A DNA stretch of 64,000 nt from Helianthus annuus. Taxonomy: Eukaryota > Streptophyta > Magnoliopsida > Asterales > Asteraceae. The stretch is from NCBI RefSeq assembly GCF_002127325.2, contig NC_035441.2:152188624-152252623 (forward strand), given 5' to 3'. The notes under the pieces were generated by a model. That model had not been told where the DNA came from. It saw only the letters and a list, made by a program, of their open reading frames with translations, and ran no database searches. Positions 10,175 to 22,509 of this stretch are shown one piece after another (position 1 is the first letter of the stretch; every line of letters begins with the position of its first letter). Both the position numbers and the translations under genes were made by a program.

Positions 10175-11921
10175 TTACATGTAGCACTTGCGCAGTTGTT
10201 GCGCATTCCACGTGCGCGGGATGATGTATCCATCCAGAGTGCGCAATTTGTATGCCCCTTTCCCTAGCACTTCATGTATTAAGTACGGGCCTTCCCATTT
10301 GGGTGCTAGCTTCCCTGGGCGCTCGGCGTTTGAAGCTTCATCGTCTCGGAAGACATATTCTCCTGGAGTGAAGGTACAAATGCGAACTCTCGCATTGTAG
10401 TACCTTTCCAGTTGTGTCTTGTACTTGACTTCTTTAATTCGCGCAATTTCTCGCCTCTCTTCTAGCAAATCCAAGTCAAGACGACGCTCTGCCTCGTTTT
10501 CGATAGTATTGATTGCTGTCAAACGTGGCGAGGGCAGGCCGATTTCAGCTGGGATAACTGCCTCCGAGCCATAGACTAGGCTGAAAGGAGTTTCGCCAGT
10601 GCTTGTTTTCGGCATGGTTCGATGAGCCCACAGGATGCTTGGGAACTCATCTACCCAGCCTCTTCTCTTTGTGCCCAGACGGGCTTTTATCCACTCGACG
10701 ATACTTTTGTTGACACTTTCCACCTGACCATTGCCTTGAGGATGTGCAATGGAGGAGAAAGTATGCTCAATCTTCATTTCCTTCATCCAATTTTGAAGAT
10801 CCTCGGAAGCAAAATTGGTACTGTTGTTTGTGACGATTTTGAGTGGGAGACCAAACCTGCAAGATGTGTTCCCAAATAAACTTGCGCACCATCATTGCAG
10901 TAGTTGTGGCGAGAGCTTTGGCCTCCACACACTTAGTAAAATAATCAACGGCCACGATTATGAACTTCACGGCTCCCGGAGCATCAGGGAAAGGTCCCAC
11001 CATATCAATTCCCCACTGTTGGAAAGGCCAAGCAGTGGATACAGGAATGAGATCGTTTTTCGGGCGCAGGGTTTTCGGGGAGTGTCTTTGGCATGAGTCA
11101 CATTTGCGCAACTCCCTTAGAGCATCGACATGCATCCCTGGCCAGTAATATCCAGCATTCATAATCTTCGCGACAACCATGCGCGGGCCTGCATGGATGC
11201 CACAGATTCCTTCATGAATCTCTCTGATCAGGTAATTCGCGTCTTGGGGGTCTACACAGCGCAATAGGGGCCCCAAGAAGGATTTTCGGTATAGAATACC
11301 ACCATTCATCTCATAATGCAGGGCCTTGTTTTGAATCTTCCTTGCCTCTGCTTTGCTCTCCGGGAGTATTCCTTCTTGCAGATATTGAATTATAGGGGTC
11401 ATCCAAGATGGCTGCCTTATTTCAATCACGTTTACCTGGCGTAGCAGGACTGATGGATTTTTGAGTACTTCAATCCTTACATCTTTGGCGAGATGTTGAA
11501 AGGAATTTGAAGCGAGCTTGCTCAAGGCGTCTGCTGGTTTGTTTTCGGAACGATTGATGTGAACTACCTTGTATGATTTGAATTGCTGAAGCAACTCTTT
11601 CGCCTGATCCAAATATAAGGCCATAACTTCGCCTTTTGCATCATAGATTCCGTTGATTTGACTGGCGATCAAAAGTGAGTCGACATGTGCTTGTAGATTT
11701 TGAGCCCCCATTTTTATGGCGAGACGTAAGCCTGCCAGGAATGCCTCATATTCCGCCTCATTGTTGGTGTTCTTGAAATCCAACTTGATGGCGTATGTAA
11801 ATTCATGCTTCTCGGGGCTCACGAGGCGCAACCCTGCTCCTGCGCCGTCCTCATTTGATGCCCCATCAGTGTATAGTAACCACAACTCATTAGACGTGCC
11901 CTTCATGGGAGTCTCAACAAT
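10175..11921 (-). pseudogene. E1 second RNase H and integrase
   Basis: The upstream frame (11906 down to 10767) starts with a second RNase H domain (LLYTDGASNEDG, NNEAEYEAFLAGL, NKPADALSK). The integrase follows: an HHCC zinc motif (IREIHEGICG… RKCDSCQRH) and the first catalytic Asp in WGIDMVGPFP. A one-base loss near 10860 shifts the frame. The remainder (10786 to 10175) has HPQGNGQVESVNK, with the catalytic Glu, and the C-terminal part with KWEGPYLIHEVL. The second catalytic position reads VTNNSTNF in the restored frame where VTDNG is expected, so an Asp has become Asn. Both the frameshift and this change make it inactive. The E2 insertion separates it from reverse transcriptase. Confidence 0.9.
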
Positions 11922-11926
11922 CTCGC

Positions 11927-14900
11927 TGTGACAACCCTCTCAAAACCAGGTATCCGTACGACTTAATTAATTATTAATTATTGCCTAATTACTGTGCTTT
12001 ACTGAGTTTGCTGATAAACTGCTACTTGATTGTTGGTACTTGTACATATCTGCATCATACTTTGATATTCCTGTCACTACACTACTTAATTGCTGAACCT
12101 TAGTGACAAACATGATGCACAAAAGCACAGTAGCACTAAACGGATACACAGTGAACATGCTGATATAGCCAGCATTAGGCAAACACTGCCTCTAAAGGCC
12201 TGAATGAGCCAGAATTATTTTACTACACCCATAGTGTGTGTAGGGATACAAGGGTTGTATGATTACGTCTCTAGGAATAAGATATAGAGATTTGGATGTG
12301 CCTAAAACATACTTTAAGCACGAAACACAGCACTTTTATCAACACACTAGCTTCTAGCTAATTAATAAAGTGCCAAAATATGAGGAATTATTCCCGACAC
12401 TTTGCAGAATAAATTGTGTCGCTAAAAATATTATTTATGACGCTTAACGGATATCTTAAGCACTTTAACGGATTACTATCCGACCGAACAACCGGACAAT
12501 ACCCGGAACATAAAAATATTGCCAAAATTTATATTAGTACTTTTCTGAGCCAGTTAGGGTCCCTGATTACCCTAACAACCGCTTTTAATGCATTAAACAA
12601 CTAACGGGGTTAGACCTCGCACTTAACGCACTTAACCAAACTGAACCGTAACTGAACGATTGGAAACGAACCGAGCACCATTACATCCCAATGGGATCGG
12701 CCAACTAGTGGGCCCCGGGAGAGTACACCTTTATAATATTAAATTAGATTACGCGAGGAACGAGGCACATTTTTCTATAAATAACCACACCTCTCACACA
12801 CACAAACACACACACTTCACTTTCACTCTCTCTCTCTCCCCCTTGCTCCCTCTCGGCCGTGAGCCACCCCACCCCCACATCCATTGTCGGTTCAAGTCTT
12901 GCAAGTTCCAAGCATACTCAAGTGTCGGTGGTTACATACAACGGAGCTCGGAACAAACGGAACGCGAAGGACCTCTACTGTTTGCTATTATCCACGCAGT
13001 TTTCGACTAGTTTCTTCCCTAGCCCCGAGCTAGAGGTATAACGTTTAAAACTCATTTTTGGTCATGTCTAAAGTGGTTAAAAGGATATTTGTCGGTTGAA
13101 TGTCGGTAACCCGCTTAATGGAACTTTAAAGTTTACTAAAACGTGTATATCGTTGGATAAAAGCTCAAAACGCGTGTAAATGTCGTAGTATTTGAACATG
13201 TTGATTAAAATGGCCCGATCTATGATGTGGTGGCTCTTATCATCGTTTAACCCGACTTTGTTAAGATCTCGAATTTTGGCATACACTAGATGCCAGCGGT
13301 TCAAGGGTTAAAAGGTGAAACTCCACCACACGAGAAACATGAACTTGTATAAAAGTGTTTTAACATGAAAAATAGTATTTAAAACAAGCCGATCTACGTA
13401 TGTACAAGTGGTATATTCGTAGGACCGGGTGTCGAGAAAATCATGTTTTTATAAAAGTGGATAAAGTGTTAACAAATACGATTTCTATAAACTACAAGTG
13501 TAGAAACACTTGTAGAATAAAAGATCCGACAAAATAACAATGTTTACAAAAATTGTCGGGAAGTTGTAAGAAGTGATTTGTTCCAAAAACGAGGTTTTTG
13601 CAAGACTAAGCTATGTTATGAATAGATCCACTAAAAATAACGAGATCTACACCGTAGTTTTTGTAAAAACTACAAGTTCATGAAACAACGCGGTTTTATA
13701 TACTAGTCTTCTATTTGAAGAGTGGAAAAATGACTCGGTTGAATTGACAAATTGTTGAGATGATTTTGTAAAAGAAAATGATACGCTTGAAAGCGTGGCC
13801 ACCTCCAGTTACAGGGGAAACTCTGGCGAAATTTTCTAAAAATCTAACACTTAGAATTATTTACAAGTGTTAGACTACTTTGACATGTTTTCAAAATATA
13901 TTTCGCCACAACTTTATTTACAAATAATCGGAGGTGGGATTTTCACAAAAGTAAACGTGATAAGTATATATTCGGTAAATACATTTTGTCACCTCACTGT
14001 TTATGATTATTTTGTGAAGATATATAAATATTATTTTTAGAGTAAAAATAATATTTACTAACCTTGTCAAGCCCGAAATAATACAAACGCTTATACGTTG
14101 AGAATATAAGTTACAACGGTAATTATCATTACCACTTAATCACCAAAACGTAACTTACGCTTTATTCAGAAGTATTCATAAGCGCGTGTGTTGTCAATAT
14201 ATTATTTTGGGAAAATATTATGAGAAAAAGGAAATATATTATTTTTGAGAAAAATAAATATATTTTGAAATAAGAAATAAAATATATTAAGTGGGACTTA
14301 ATAAAATAATATAAGTATACATGTATTTAATTCCCCCATCCTTGGGAAGGAGAATGCGTATCAAATATATATACGAAACGGTTGACTAACTGTTTCCCAA
14401 AAATGTAAACTATGAAGCTAAAGCACGGCCATCCGTCTAATAGAATTAGCACATGTAGGTCGTTGCACAGCACCTGGATATTGGATTGCTTGATTTTGTG
14501 ACGCGTTCACTGTGAGTTCATGTCCCCCTTTTCTCTTAACTGTTTTCAGTTTTATAAACTGCGGGGGTGAAATACATGTTACAATGATTGTGGATATGTT
14601 ATACATGGTATGGTTAGCGTAAGGAGGGTTACTTAGATCATGTGAATGGGTAGGCGGAAACTTGAGGTCATTAATCCTCAGGGTAGGACCGAGGGGCAGG
14701 AGCGGTAGATCTATTTGGGTGTAGCGAGCCCAGTCCCAGGTCCAGCAGAACGGACTTTGGGATGACTTTGTTCCCGACGCATAAATTTGCTAGGTTTGAG
14801 CCTTCCTACTTGCATTTACACATATCAATGGCCTTGCAAACCATTGGTGATCTCTTTTTCCTTATTTGCTACATACCAGGGTTTTTGATAAAGATAAAGG

Positions 14901-15290
14901 TTTATTTACTCATTTTCGCATGAACTCGCTCAACATTATTGTTGATTTTTCAACTTACATGTATTTCAGGGAATTAAGGATCTGGCACGGTTTAGCAGGA
15001 TTTCCCGCTGCATATAGATTCAGAGTCATCCGGGTTCAAGGCTTATGGCTCTTTCCTGGACAGGCCATAGCCCCTGAACCATGTTTATTTATGTTTGCAC
15101 TATGGTAGTGGTTGTACTGTTAAGACGAGTAATGGTTGTTGGGTGTTTACCCATTTAGACAATGTTTGACAATTTTATTTTCAATGGATGACTTTGCATG
15201 ATTTTAAATTCATATAGCTTGTTATGGTTAAGCTATGGTATTAAGAGTCACACCAAATTAACCACGCTTCCGCAAAGCCAGGGTGTGACA
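11927..15290 (+). repeat. E2 5' LTR
   Basis: 3364 bp, TGTGACAACCC…GGTGTGACA. The TATA box CTATAAATAA at 12775-12784 is followed by CA-rich and CT-rich stretches (12795-12845) typical of plant core promoters, so transcription should start near 12810. That leaves a very long R-U5 of about 2.5 kb. Short ORFs inside the LTR occur identically in both copies and show no recognisable domain. Confidence 0.95.
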
Positions 15291-15293
15291 GCT

Positions 15294-15305
15294 TGGTATC
15301 AGAGC
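15294..15305 (+). promoter_or_regulatory. E2 primer-binding site (initiator Met tRNA)
   Basis: TGGTATCAGAGC lies three bases after the LTR and is the standard complement of the 3' end of plant initiator methionine tRNA. Confidence 0.95.
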
Positions 15306-15439
15306 TCTGATCATAGCGAACTAGGGTTCATTTTGAGTCTAGACTATGATCACTAGGGCTCTCACGAAAATGTTTTTCTGCATACCACTTAAGTCCAGAT
15401 CCAAAACTTTTTATAAACAAATGTTGAGCATATTTTATT

Positions 15440-15690
15440 ATTTTTAGGCTCAGTCTGGGAGGCTGAGGCTCGGTCTGAGAAACTGAGGCTCGGTCTGGGA
15501 GGCCGAGGCTCGATCTAACGGATCGAGGTAGTTGTCTAGTGGGACTAGGGAGTCAGTCTGGGAGGCTGGGAAATGTTTGCTAGTGGGACTAGGGAGTCAG
15601 TCTGGGAGGCTGGGAAAAGTTGGCTAGTGGGACTAGGAAGAACAGTCTGGGAGGCTGGGAGGCTAGTGGGACTAGGAGGAATATGTGATT
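15440..15690 (+). repeat. E2 leader tandem repeats
   Basis: Two interleaved short repeat families follow the primer site. One is GGCTCGGTCTGGGAGGCTGA-like (about four units, 15448-15510). The other carries CTAGTGGGACTAGG plus CAGTCTGGGAGGCTGGG (about four units, 15536-15680). They sit where RNA packaging or translation signals are expected in LTR elements. The function is not known. Confidence 0.8.
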
Positions 15691-15761
15691 ATTATGTGGT
15701 AACTTGTGTGATTACCTGATTTGCTGATATTTGTGCATACTTGTGATTGTATTACAGACTC

Positions 15762-17372
15762 ATGGACACCTCAGATACTGGAGACTCGGACACTACTGGA
15801 CCCCGACCCATGGAGTCAGACGAGATTATGTCATCAGAGCACGAGGTGCATACCTCGGATTATACTAGTACAGACGACGACGACTTTCAGCCGTTCGCAC
15901 TACCTGACGGCGTCGATGAGCCCATCGTTGGTGGTCCTGCTGCGGATCTTCCTCTCGCTGTGATTCCCGCCCCGATTCCTCCTGCATCCTACCCAGCTTA
16001 TGAGCTTATGCTTGATGCCGAGGCTGGTAGCGATATTGATCTTTTCGATGATGAGCTATACGAGGACGAGGTTCCTGACCCAGCTCTTTTGCCCGCTGGC
16101 GGTCTTTTGATGATCGCCGGTGCTCCTGTCGGAGACTCGCCTGTTCATTCTCCAGCCCCAGACTCCTTCGAGTCTGTGGCATCTGTTCCATCGCATGTGG
16201 CGAGCACGCAGTTTTTCGTTCATGACTCGGATCCTGACCAGGCGTCATCTGCCGCCCCTATGCCGAGCTTTGTTTTTGAGCATGACGATTTCGAGGATTC
16301 TGACCCTGTATTTCCTCCTGGATTTGATCCAGACCGTGATATTGAGTTCGTTCATATGGACCAGCCTGTAGAGGACCCCGTTGACCCCGCCGACCCTTTT
16401 GATCCTATCGATCCGGACTTTGACTTCGATATGGCGTTTGTCGATCCCGAGCCTGCAGTAGCTCCAGAGCAGGCCGCTGCTTTCGATCCCGCACATGAGC
16501 ATGGTTTGGCGCATGCTGATGTTCCTGTTGATCCTGTTTTGGCGGGTCAGCCACTTGGCGATTTTCCTGCTGATGATATTCCCTTGTTAGATGCTGACCA
16601 TGTTGTTGATCCTCTTGTTGACCCTCCGATCGCTGACGTCCCAGTTGACCCTCATGTCGATCTTGTCGATCATGTTGATGCCCACGTTGATCCTGTTTTA
16701 GCTCCTGTTGATCGCTTGCCTATTGAGCCCGAGCATGCTCTGTTTGCAGAGCACATGGATCCCCCTGACGAGGAGGCTCAGCACGGTTGGATACCGGCTG
16801 ACGAGGATGTTCCGCCGCTTCCTCCTCACCGCATTGATGCTCACCATCCTGAGTTCTCATTTCAGATCCCATCTTTCGCACCTCCAGCGGGGCCTGGAGA
16901 GGGCTCTTCCGCCCATCCATTTGGCCATGTACCGATGCCATTACCTGTCATGCCTCAGATATCTCCTGCTTCAGCATCCACTTCATCTTTTCCTATTATG
17001 CCTTTTGGCACTGTCAGCGAGCCTTCTTTCTGGTCTTCGCTACCCGTTATGCCACCCGTTGATCCACCTCATATGGGGCATACCCTAGAGGACCTATTGA
17101 TGTCATTTGTTCTTCAGCATGATTCCCATTCTCAGCGTTTGCAGGAGCTCGAGAGAGCTCAGATGCCTCCTTGTTCATGTCATGGTCCGTCATCCTCATC
17201 TGCTCAGCCATTTCGGTCTTTTCCTCCTGACATTGCTGCTCGACTTTCGATCCTAGAGCAGCAGATTGCATCCGTGATCCGCACCCAGCAGGCCCTGGAG
17301 GAGGACTGGCTTCTCTTTCGCCGCTTGCATTATCCTCTTTTTCCCCCTCCTCCACCACCACCACCCGTCTAG
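15762..17372 (+). CDS. E2 accessory ORF1, acidic Asp/Pro-rich protein
   Basis: A complete 536-aa frame between the leader and gag, in the same direction as gag. The start is the ATG at 15762; the frame stays open a few codons further upstream but without another ATG. The protein is strongly acidic. The middle (about residues 200-340) is built of short Asp-Pro units (DPADPFDP, DPHVDLVDHVDAHVDP), with Val, His and Ala between them. The last ~100 residues contain a heptad-like stretch (LLMSFVLQHDSHSQRLQELE, then LSILEQQIASVI) and end in a run of eight prolines. No enzyme motif, zinc knuckle or membrane segment is seen. I do not recognise a named family. A partial Pro/Asp-rich ORF sits in the same place in E3 (50373-50783), so this may be a conserved accessory gene. 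Confidence 0.8.
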   Translation: MDTSDTGDSDTTGPRPMESDEIMSSEHEVHTSDYTSTDDDDFQPFALPDGVDEPIVGGPAADLPLAVIPAPIPPASYPAYELMLDAEAGSDIDLFDDELYEDEVPDPALLPAGGLLMIAGAPVGDSPVHSPAPDSFESVASVPSHVASTQFFVHDSDPDQASSAAPMPSFVFEHDDFEDSDPVFPPGFDPDRDIEFVHMDQPVEDPVDPADPFDPIDPDFDFDMAFVDPEPAVAPEQAAAFDPAHEHGLAHADVPVDPVLAGQPLGDFPADDIPLLDADHVVDPLVDPPIADVPVDPHVDLVDHVDAHVDPVLAPVDRLPIEPEHALFAEHMDPPDEEAQHGWIPADEDVPPLPPHRIDAHHPEFSFQIPSFAPPAGPGEGSSAHPFGHVPMPLPVMPQISPASASTSSFPIMPFGTVSEPSFWSSLPVMPPVDPPHMGHTLEDLLMSFVLQHDSHSQRLQELERAQMPPCSCHGPSSSSAQPFRSFPPDIAARLSILEQQIASVIRTQQALEEDWLLFRRLHYPLFPPPPPPPPV

Positions 17373-17784
17373 AGCTCATCGACGTTACCAGGGTAGACAC
17401 CGGTGAGACGGCCGCGATTGTTATGCACAGCTTTTGAAGACCATTTGACTGCACAGATTTTTGTTGATACATGTGATGTATTGATTGTATGTAACACTGA
17501 TATGATGTATTTTGTACAGGGGTGATGTAACCCCTATGTGATTGATGAATGTACTAACACACTTACTATGCTTATGGTCTTGATATATATGCAATCGCCG
17601 TATTCTCACCATATCTGATTCACTTGATTGATTATTTTTGTATTGGGACATGGGATGTTGGACATGGGATGTTGGACATGGGATGTTGTGTGTGATATAT
17701 TGATAACATGAGATGTTATATGCTATTACTATTACTATATACGTATGATTTCTATGGCCTAATCGACGTACGCATCTTTAGAAA
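17373..17784 (+). other. Spacer between E2 ORF1 and gag
   Basis: It holds a small tandem repeat, GACATGGGATGTTG, three times near 17646-17690, and otherwise AT-rich sequence. A TATATATGC word at 17583 is not convincing as a promoter. Confidence 0.5.
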
Positions 17785-20700
17785 ATGGCACCAAGACGTC
17801 AACCGCAGCCGATGCCCACGACTCAAGAAGAACTGCAAGAAGTCATTGCTGCCGCGATTGCTCAGTATGCTGCATCGCAGGGAGGACCCAGCTGGAGTAG
17901 CTCCAACGGCAATGGCAACCAGAATCCCCCTCATGGTAACCCTAAGTCTTTAAGACGTACCATGGTCTAATTGGATTCCTGTAGCAATTGCTAATGCAGT
18001 TCCTATATTGAAACGAATGTGCAGGGTGCACCTTCAAGCAGTTTCTGGACTGTAAGCCCACAAACTTCGACGGCACGGGTGGTGCTGTTGCCTTCGTTCG
18101 TTGGGCAGAGAAGACTGATTCCACCATCCGTATGAGCAAATGTGCGATCGACCAGCAGGTCACTTACATTTCAGGGCTGTTTCTAGATGGAGCCCTATCT
18201 TGGTGGAACCTTCAAGTGCAAACTCTAGGCGAAGCTGCCGCCTACGCCCTGTCTTGGGCCGAATTGAAAGAGCTTATGCGGAAGAAGTACTGCTCTCGCG
18301 CGGAGATTCAAAAGCTTGAGACCGAGTTTTGGCACTTAAAGATGGAAGGGTCGAAGATAGCGGAATATGTTCAGAGATTCCACGATCTGTCGCACGTGGT
18401 ACCTTATATGGTTACGCCCGAGTTTAAAAGGGTTGAGCGCTTCATCTGGGGATTGGCTCCTCAGATAATCAGTATGGTGACTTCTTCCAAACCCGCAACC
18501 ATCACAGAGGCCATTGATCTCAGTGTGGCTCTCACTGAAGAAGCGATTCGGTTAAACAAGTTCGATGAGATTGAACCCAGGAAAAAGGAGACTCATGTGG
18601 AGTCCTCTGGTGGTAGCAAGCGGAAGTTTTCAAGTTTCAAGCAAAGCACCGGGACGGTGGTTAAGAAGGGAGAATCGAATGCACCAGCTCAAGATTCAGT
18701 TGGTGGTAGAAAGAAGAGCAGGGGATACATGGGTGCACAGCCCAAGTGCAACTCATGTCAAAAACATCACTCCGGTCGTTGTGGGTTGAAAGTTTGTGAA
18801 GCATGTGGAAAGGTTGGCCACCTGAAGGAGACTTGTTGGGCAAATGCTGGCCGGGGAGGTCAGGGAGGAAATGGGAATAGAAATACCCGTGGTGGTAATG
18901 GGAACCGCCCACAAGGAAATCAGGGAGGAGATGGGAACCGTGTTAACCAAGCAGGCACCGTGAACCGAAACCAGGGAAACCACCAAGCTGGGAACAATGG
19001 TGGAAACGGGCAGAGGCCCGGATGTTTTAATTGTGGAGATCAAGGGCACTTCAAGAGGAACTGCCCGGAATTAAACCAAGCTCGTGGAAGAGTTTTCAAC
19101 ATGGAGGCCAGGGAAGCGCGCCAGGATCCCAATGTTGTTACTGGTACGTTCCCTGTAAACCAACGCTATGCGTCTGTTTTGTTTGATACTGGTGCCGATT
19201 ATAGCTTCGTATCGCTAGAATTTAAGAACATGCTTGGTTTAGCCGCTAGTAAGTTAGATATTCCTTATTCGATCGAGCTAGCAAATGGGAAGTTAGTAGA
19301 AGCCAATGAAGTGATTAGAGGTTGCGTAATCGAGTTAGGAGAGCGTGAGTTTGCTCTCGATCTACTACCAGTCCAGTTGGGAAGCTTCGACGTGGTAGTA
19401 GGGATGGATTGGTTAGCAAATAACAAAGCAGAGATTGTTTGTCGCGAGAAGATTATCCGTATTCCGACCGACGATGGTGAGACCATTGTTGTTCATGGAG
19501 AGAAGCGTGAGACGCCGTTGCGGATTATTAGCTGTCTGAAAGCAAGGAAGTGTTTAAAGAATGGGTGTGTTGCTTTTCTAGCACACATTGTGGATAAAAA
19601 GGCTGCTGAGCCGAAGATCGAAGACATCCCTGTCGTAAGGGAATATCCGGAAGTCTTTCCAGAAGACTTGCCTGGCTTGCCGCCTCAGAGGCAAGTGGAA
19701 TTTCGCATCGACTTAGTTCCAGGCGCCGCGCCTGTGGCTAAGGCACCTTATAGACTTGCCCCGTCTGAGATGCAAGAGCTATCAACGCAACTTCAAGAGT
19801 TGTTGGATAAGGGTTTTATTCGACCAAGCTTCTCGCCTTGGGGAGCTCCAGTTTTGTTTGTCAAGAAGAAGGATGGTAGTTTCCGTATGTGCATTGACTA
19901 CAGAGAATTGAACAAGCTGACGATCAAGAATAGGTATCCTTTGCCAAGGATTGATGATCTGTTCGACCAACTTCAAGGTTCAAGTTTCTACTCAAAGATC
20001 GATCTTCGATCTGGATATCATCAGCTCCGGATACAGGAAGAAAGTATCCCGAAGACAGCCTTCAGAACTCGTTATGGGCACTACGAGTTCCTTGTCATGC
20101 CGTTTGGTTTAACAAACGCACCTGCAGTGTTCATGGATTTGATGAACCGAGTTTGTAAGCCATACCTGGATAAGTTCGTGATTGTGTTCATCGACGACAT
20201 CTTGATCTACTCAAAGTCGAAGGCAGAGCACGAGCAACACCTCAGAGCTATCTTAGAGCTACTGAAGAAGGAGCAGTTGTATGCCAAATTTTCTAAGTGT
20301 GAGTTTTGGCTGAGAGACGTGCAATTCCTTGGGCACGTGGTAAATGAAAGTGGAATTCATGTGGATCCAACCAAGATCGAGGCGATCAAGAATTGGGAAG
20401 CGCCAAAGACGCCAACCGAGATCCGGCAATTCTTGGGTTTGGCTGGCTATTATCGAAGATTTATTGAGGATTTTTCAAAGATCGCTCAGCCATTGACGCT
20501 CCTCACGCAAAAGGATAAAAAGTTTGATTGGGGAATCAAACAGGATGAAGCATTTCAGTTGTTAAAGGATAAGCTTTGTAACGCGCCAATCTTAGCTCTA
20601 CCGGAAGGTACCGACGATTTTGTGGTATACTGCGACGCATCGCGTCAAGGATTGGGTTGTGTGTTGATGCAACGTCAAAAGGTTATCGCCTACGCATCAC

Positions 20701-22475
20701 GCCAACTGAAGGTGCACGAAAAGAACTATACCACGCATGATTTGGAGCTAGGCGCAGTGGTTTTTGCTTTGAAGATTTGGAGACACTACCTTTACGGTAC
20801 GAAGTGTACGATCTTTACAGATCACAAAAGCCTCCAGCATATATTCAACCAGAAGGAGTTGAATATGAGGCAAAGGCGATGGGTTGAGTTGCTGAACGAT
20901 TACGACTGCGAGATCAAGTATCATCCGGGGAAGGCGAATGTGGTCGCCGATGCCCTAAGTCGCAAGGAGAGAATCAAGCCCATAAGGGTTAGGGCTATGG
21001 AAATGATTATCCAAACCAATCTTTCCTCGCGCATTCGAGCAGCGCAAAAAGAAGCTCTCAAGGAGGAGAACCTTGAGAAAGAATATCTCCGTGGGATGGA
21101 GAAGATATTGGTTCCAAACAAGGAAGGAACATTATGTTTTGAGAAAAGGATTTGGGTTCCTTTGTTTGGTGATTTAAGAGAGGTTATTTTTGATGAAGCT
21201 CACAAATCACGGTACTCTATCCACCCGGGAGCGGATAAGATGTACCAAGATCTTAAGGATTATTATTGGTGGCCTAGGATGAAAGGCGATGTTGCTATCT
21301 ACGTGAGCCAATGTTTGACTTGCGCTAAGGTTAAGGCAGAATACCAGAAGCCTTCGGGACTTCTGCAGCAACCAAAAATTCCCCAATGGAAGTGGGAAGA
21401 AATATCCATGGATTTCATTACGAAGTTGCCAAGAACGCCTAAGGGCCATGACACTATCTGGGTGATAGTGGATCGCTTGACGAAGTCAGCACACTTCTTG
21501 CCTATCCGCGAAAAGGATCATACAAGCAAATTGGCTGAAATTTACATGAGAGAAATTGTCACTCGCCATGGAGTACCTCTCTCAATTATATCCGATAGAG
21601 ATGGAAGGTTCGTATCGAGGATATGGCAATCCTTCCAGGAAGCTTTTGGCTCGAAGCTGAATATGAGCACCGCGTTTCACCCACAGACCGACGGCCAAAG
21701 TGAGCGGACGATTCAGACATTGGAAGACATGCTGAGAGCATGTGTGATGGATTTAGGCGGTAGCTGGGATAAGCATTTACCCCTGGTTGAGTTTTCATAC
21801 AACAACAGCTACCACACCAGTATTGGTGCCGCGCCATTCGAAGCTTTATATGGGCGCAAGTGCAGGTCGCCGCTCTGTTGGTCTGACGCAGGTGATAGAC
21901 AATTGGTAGGTCCCGATATAGTTCAGGAAACTACAGATAAGATCGCGCAAATCCGAGATCGCATTAGCGCGGCTCGTGATCGCCAGAAGACCTATGCAGA
22001 TCTGAAAAGGAAACCTCAAGAGTTTGAGGTTGGGGATATGGTTTTGTTGAAAGTATCACCCTGGAAGGGTGTAGCACGCTTTGGGAAGCGTGGGAAGTTG
22101 AATCCGCGCTACATTGGTCCTTTCAAGGTTTTGGAAAGAATTGGAACAGTAGCATACAAGTTGGATCTACCTGCCGAGCTGAATAACGTTCACGATACAT
22201 TTCATGTATCCAATCTAAAGAGGAGTCCAACTCAAGTTAACGTTGCCATTCCTACCGACGAGATTCATATTGATGACACGCTCCACTTCGTTGAAGAACC
22301 TGTTGAGGTCACGGATTGGAAAGTTAACAAGACCCGCCGGAGCAGTGTCAAGCTCGTCAAAGTTCGCTGGAATGCTAGACATGGTCCTGAATTCACCTGG
22401 GAGCGTGAAGACCGAATGAAAGAGAAATACCCCCACCTGTTTCCTAAGAACCCTGCTTCTTCAAGCAGAACCTAA
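17785..22475 (+). CDS. E2 Gag-Pol polyprotein, with a probable gag intron
   Basis: Exon 1 (17785-17935) and exon 2 (18025-22475), joined across a GT-AG intron at 17936-18024, give 1533 aa. The order is the gag domain ([15 protein letters not shown] onward), two CCHC zinc knuckles ([14 protein letters not shown], ~residue 309; [14 protein letters not shown], ~382), protease ([11 protein letters not shown], ~435), reverse transcriptase ([10 protein letters not shown], ~770), RNase H ([11 protein letters not shown], ~920; DALSR later), integrase (HHCC zinc finger ~1115-1155, then [15 protein letters not shown] and DGQSERTIQ carrying D-D-E), and a chromodomain-like C-terminus (…[19 protein letters not shown]). 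No stops or frameshifts are present. Without splicing, translation from 17785 stops after 61 codons, although pol could also start at an internal Met (18132). Confidence 0.92.
17936..18024 (+). other. Candidate 89-bp intron in E2 gag
   Basis: It starts GTAACC and ends TGTGCAG. Removing it joins the N-terminal gag peptide to the conserved [11 protein letters not shown] segment in frame. The unspliced frame meets a stop inside this stretch (17968-17970). The alternative is that gag starts at 18132 and the first piece is vestigial. Confidence 0.55.
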
Positions 22476-22497
22476 ATTTCGGGACGAAATTTATTTA

Positions 22498-22509
22498 ACG
22501 GGGGGAGAA
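22498..22509 (+). promoter_or_regulatory. E2 polypurine tract
   Basis: ACGGGGGGAGAA directly precedes the 3' LTR. Confidence 0.9.

Noticed and set aside
12660..13010. 116-aa ORF in the E2 LTR (and its copy at 23243)
   Set aside because: It lies over the TATA box and low-complexity CA/CT runs of the LTR promoter, with no protein family.
15440..15690. CRISPR array
   Set aside because: The repeats are adjacent with no unique spacers, and this is a plant genome.
16720..17472. Minus-strand ORFs opposite the E2 accessory ORF
   Set aside because: They are shadows of a biased sense frame, with no domain and no promoter.
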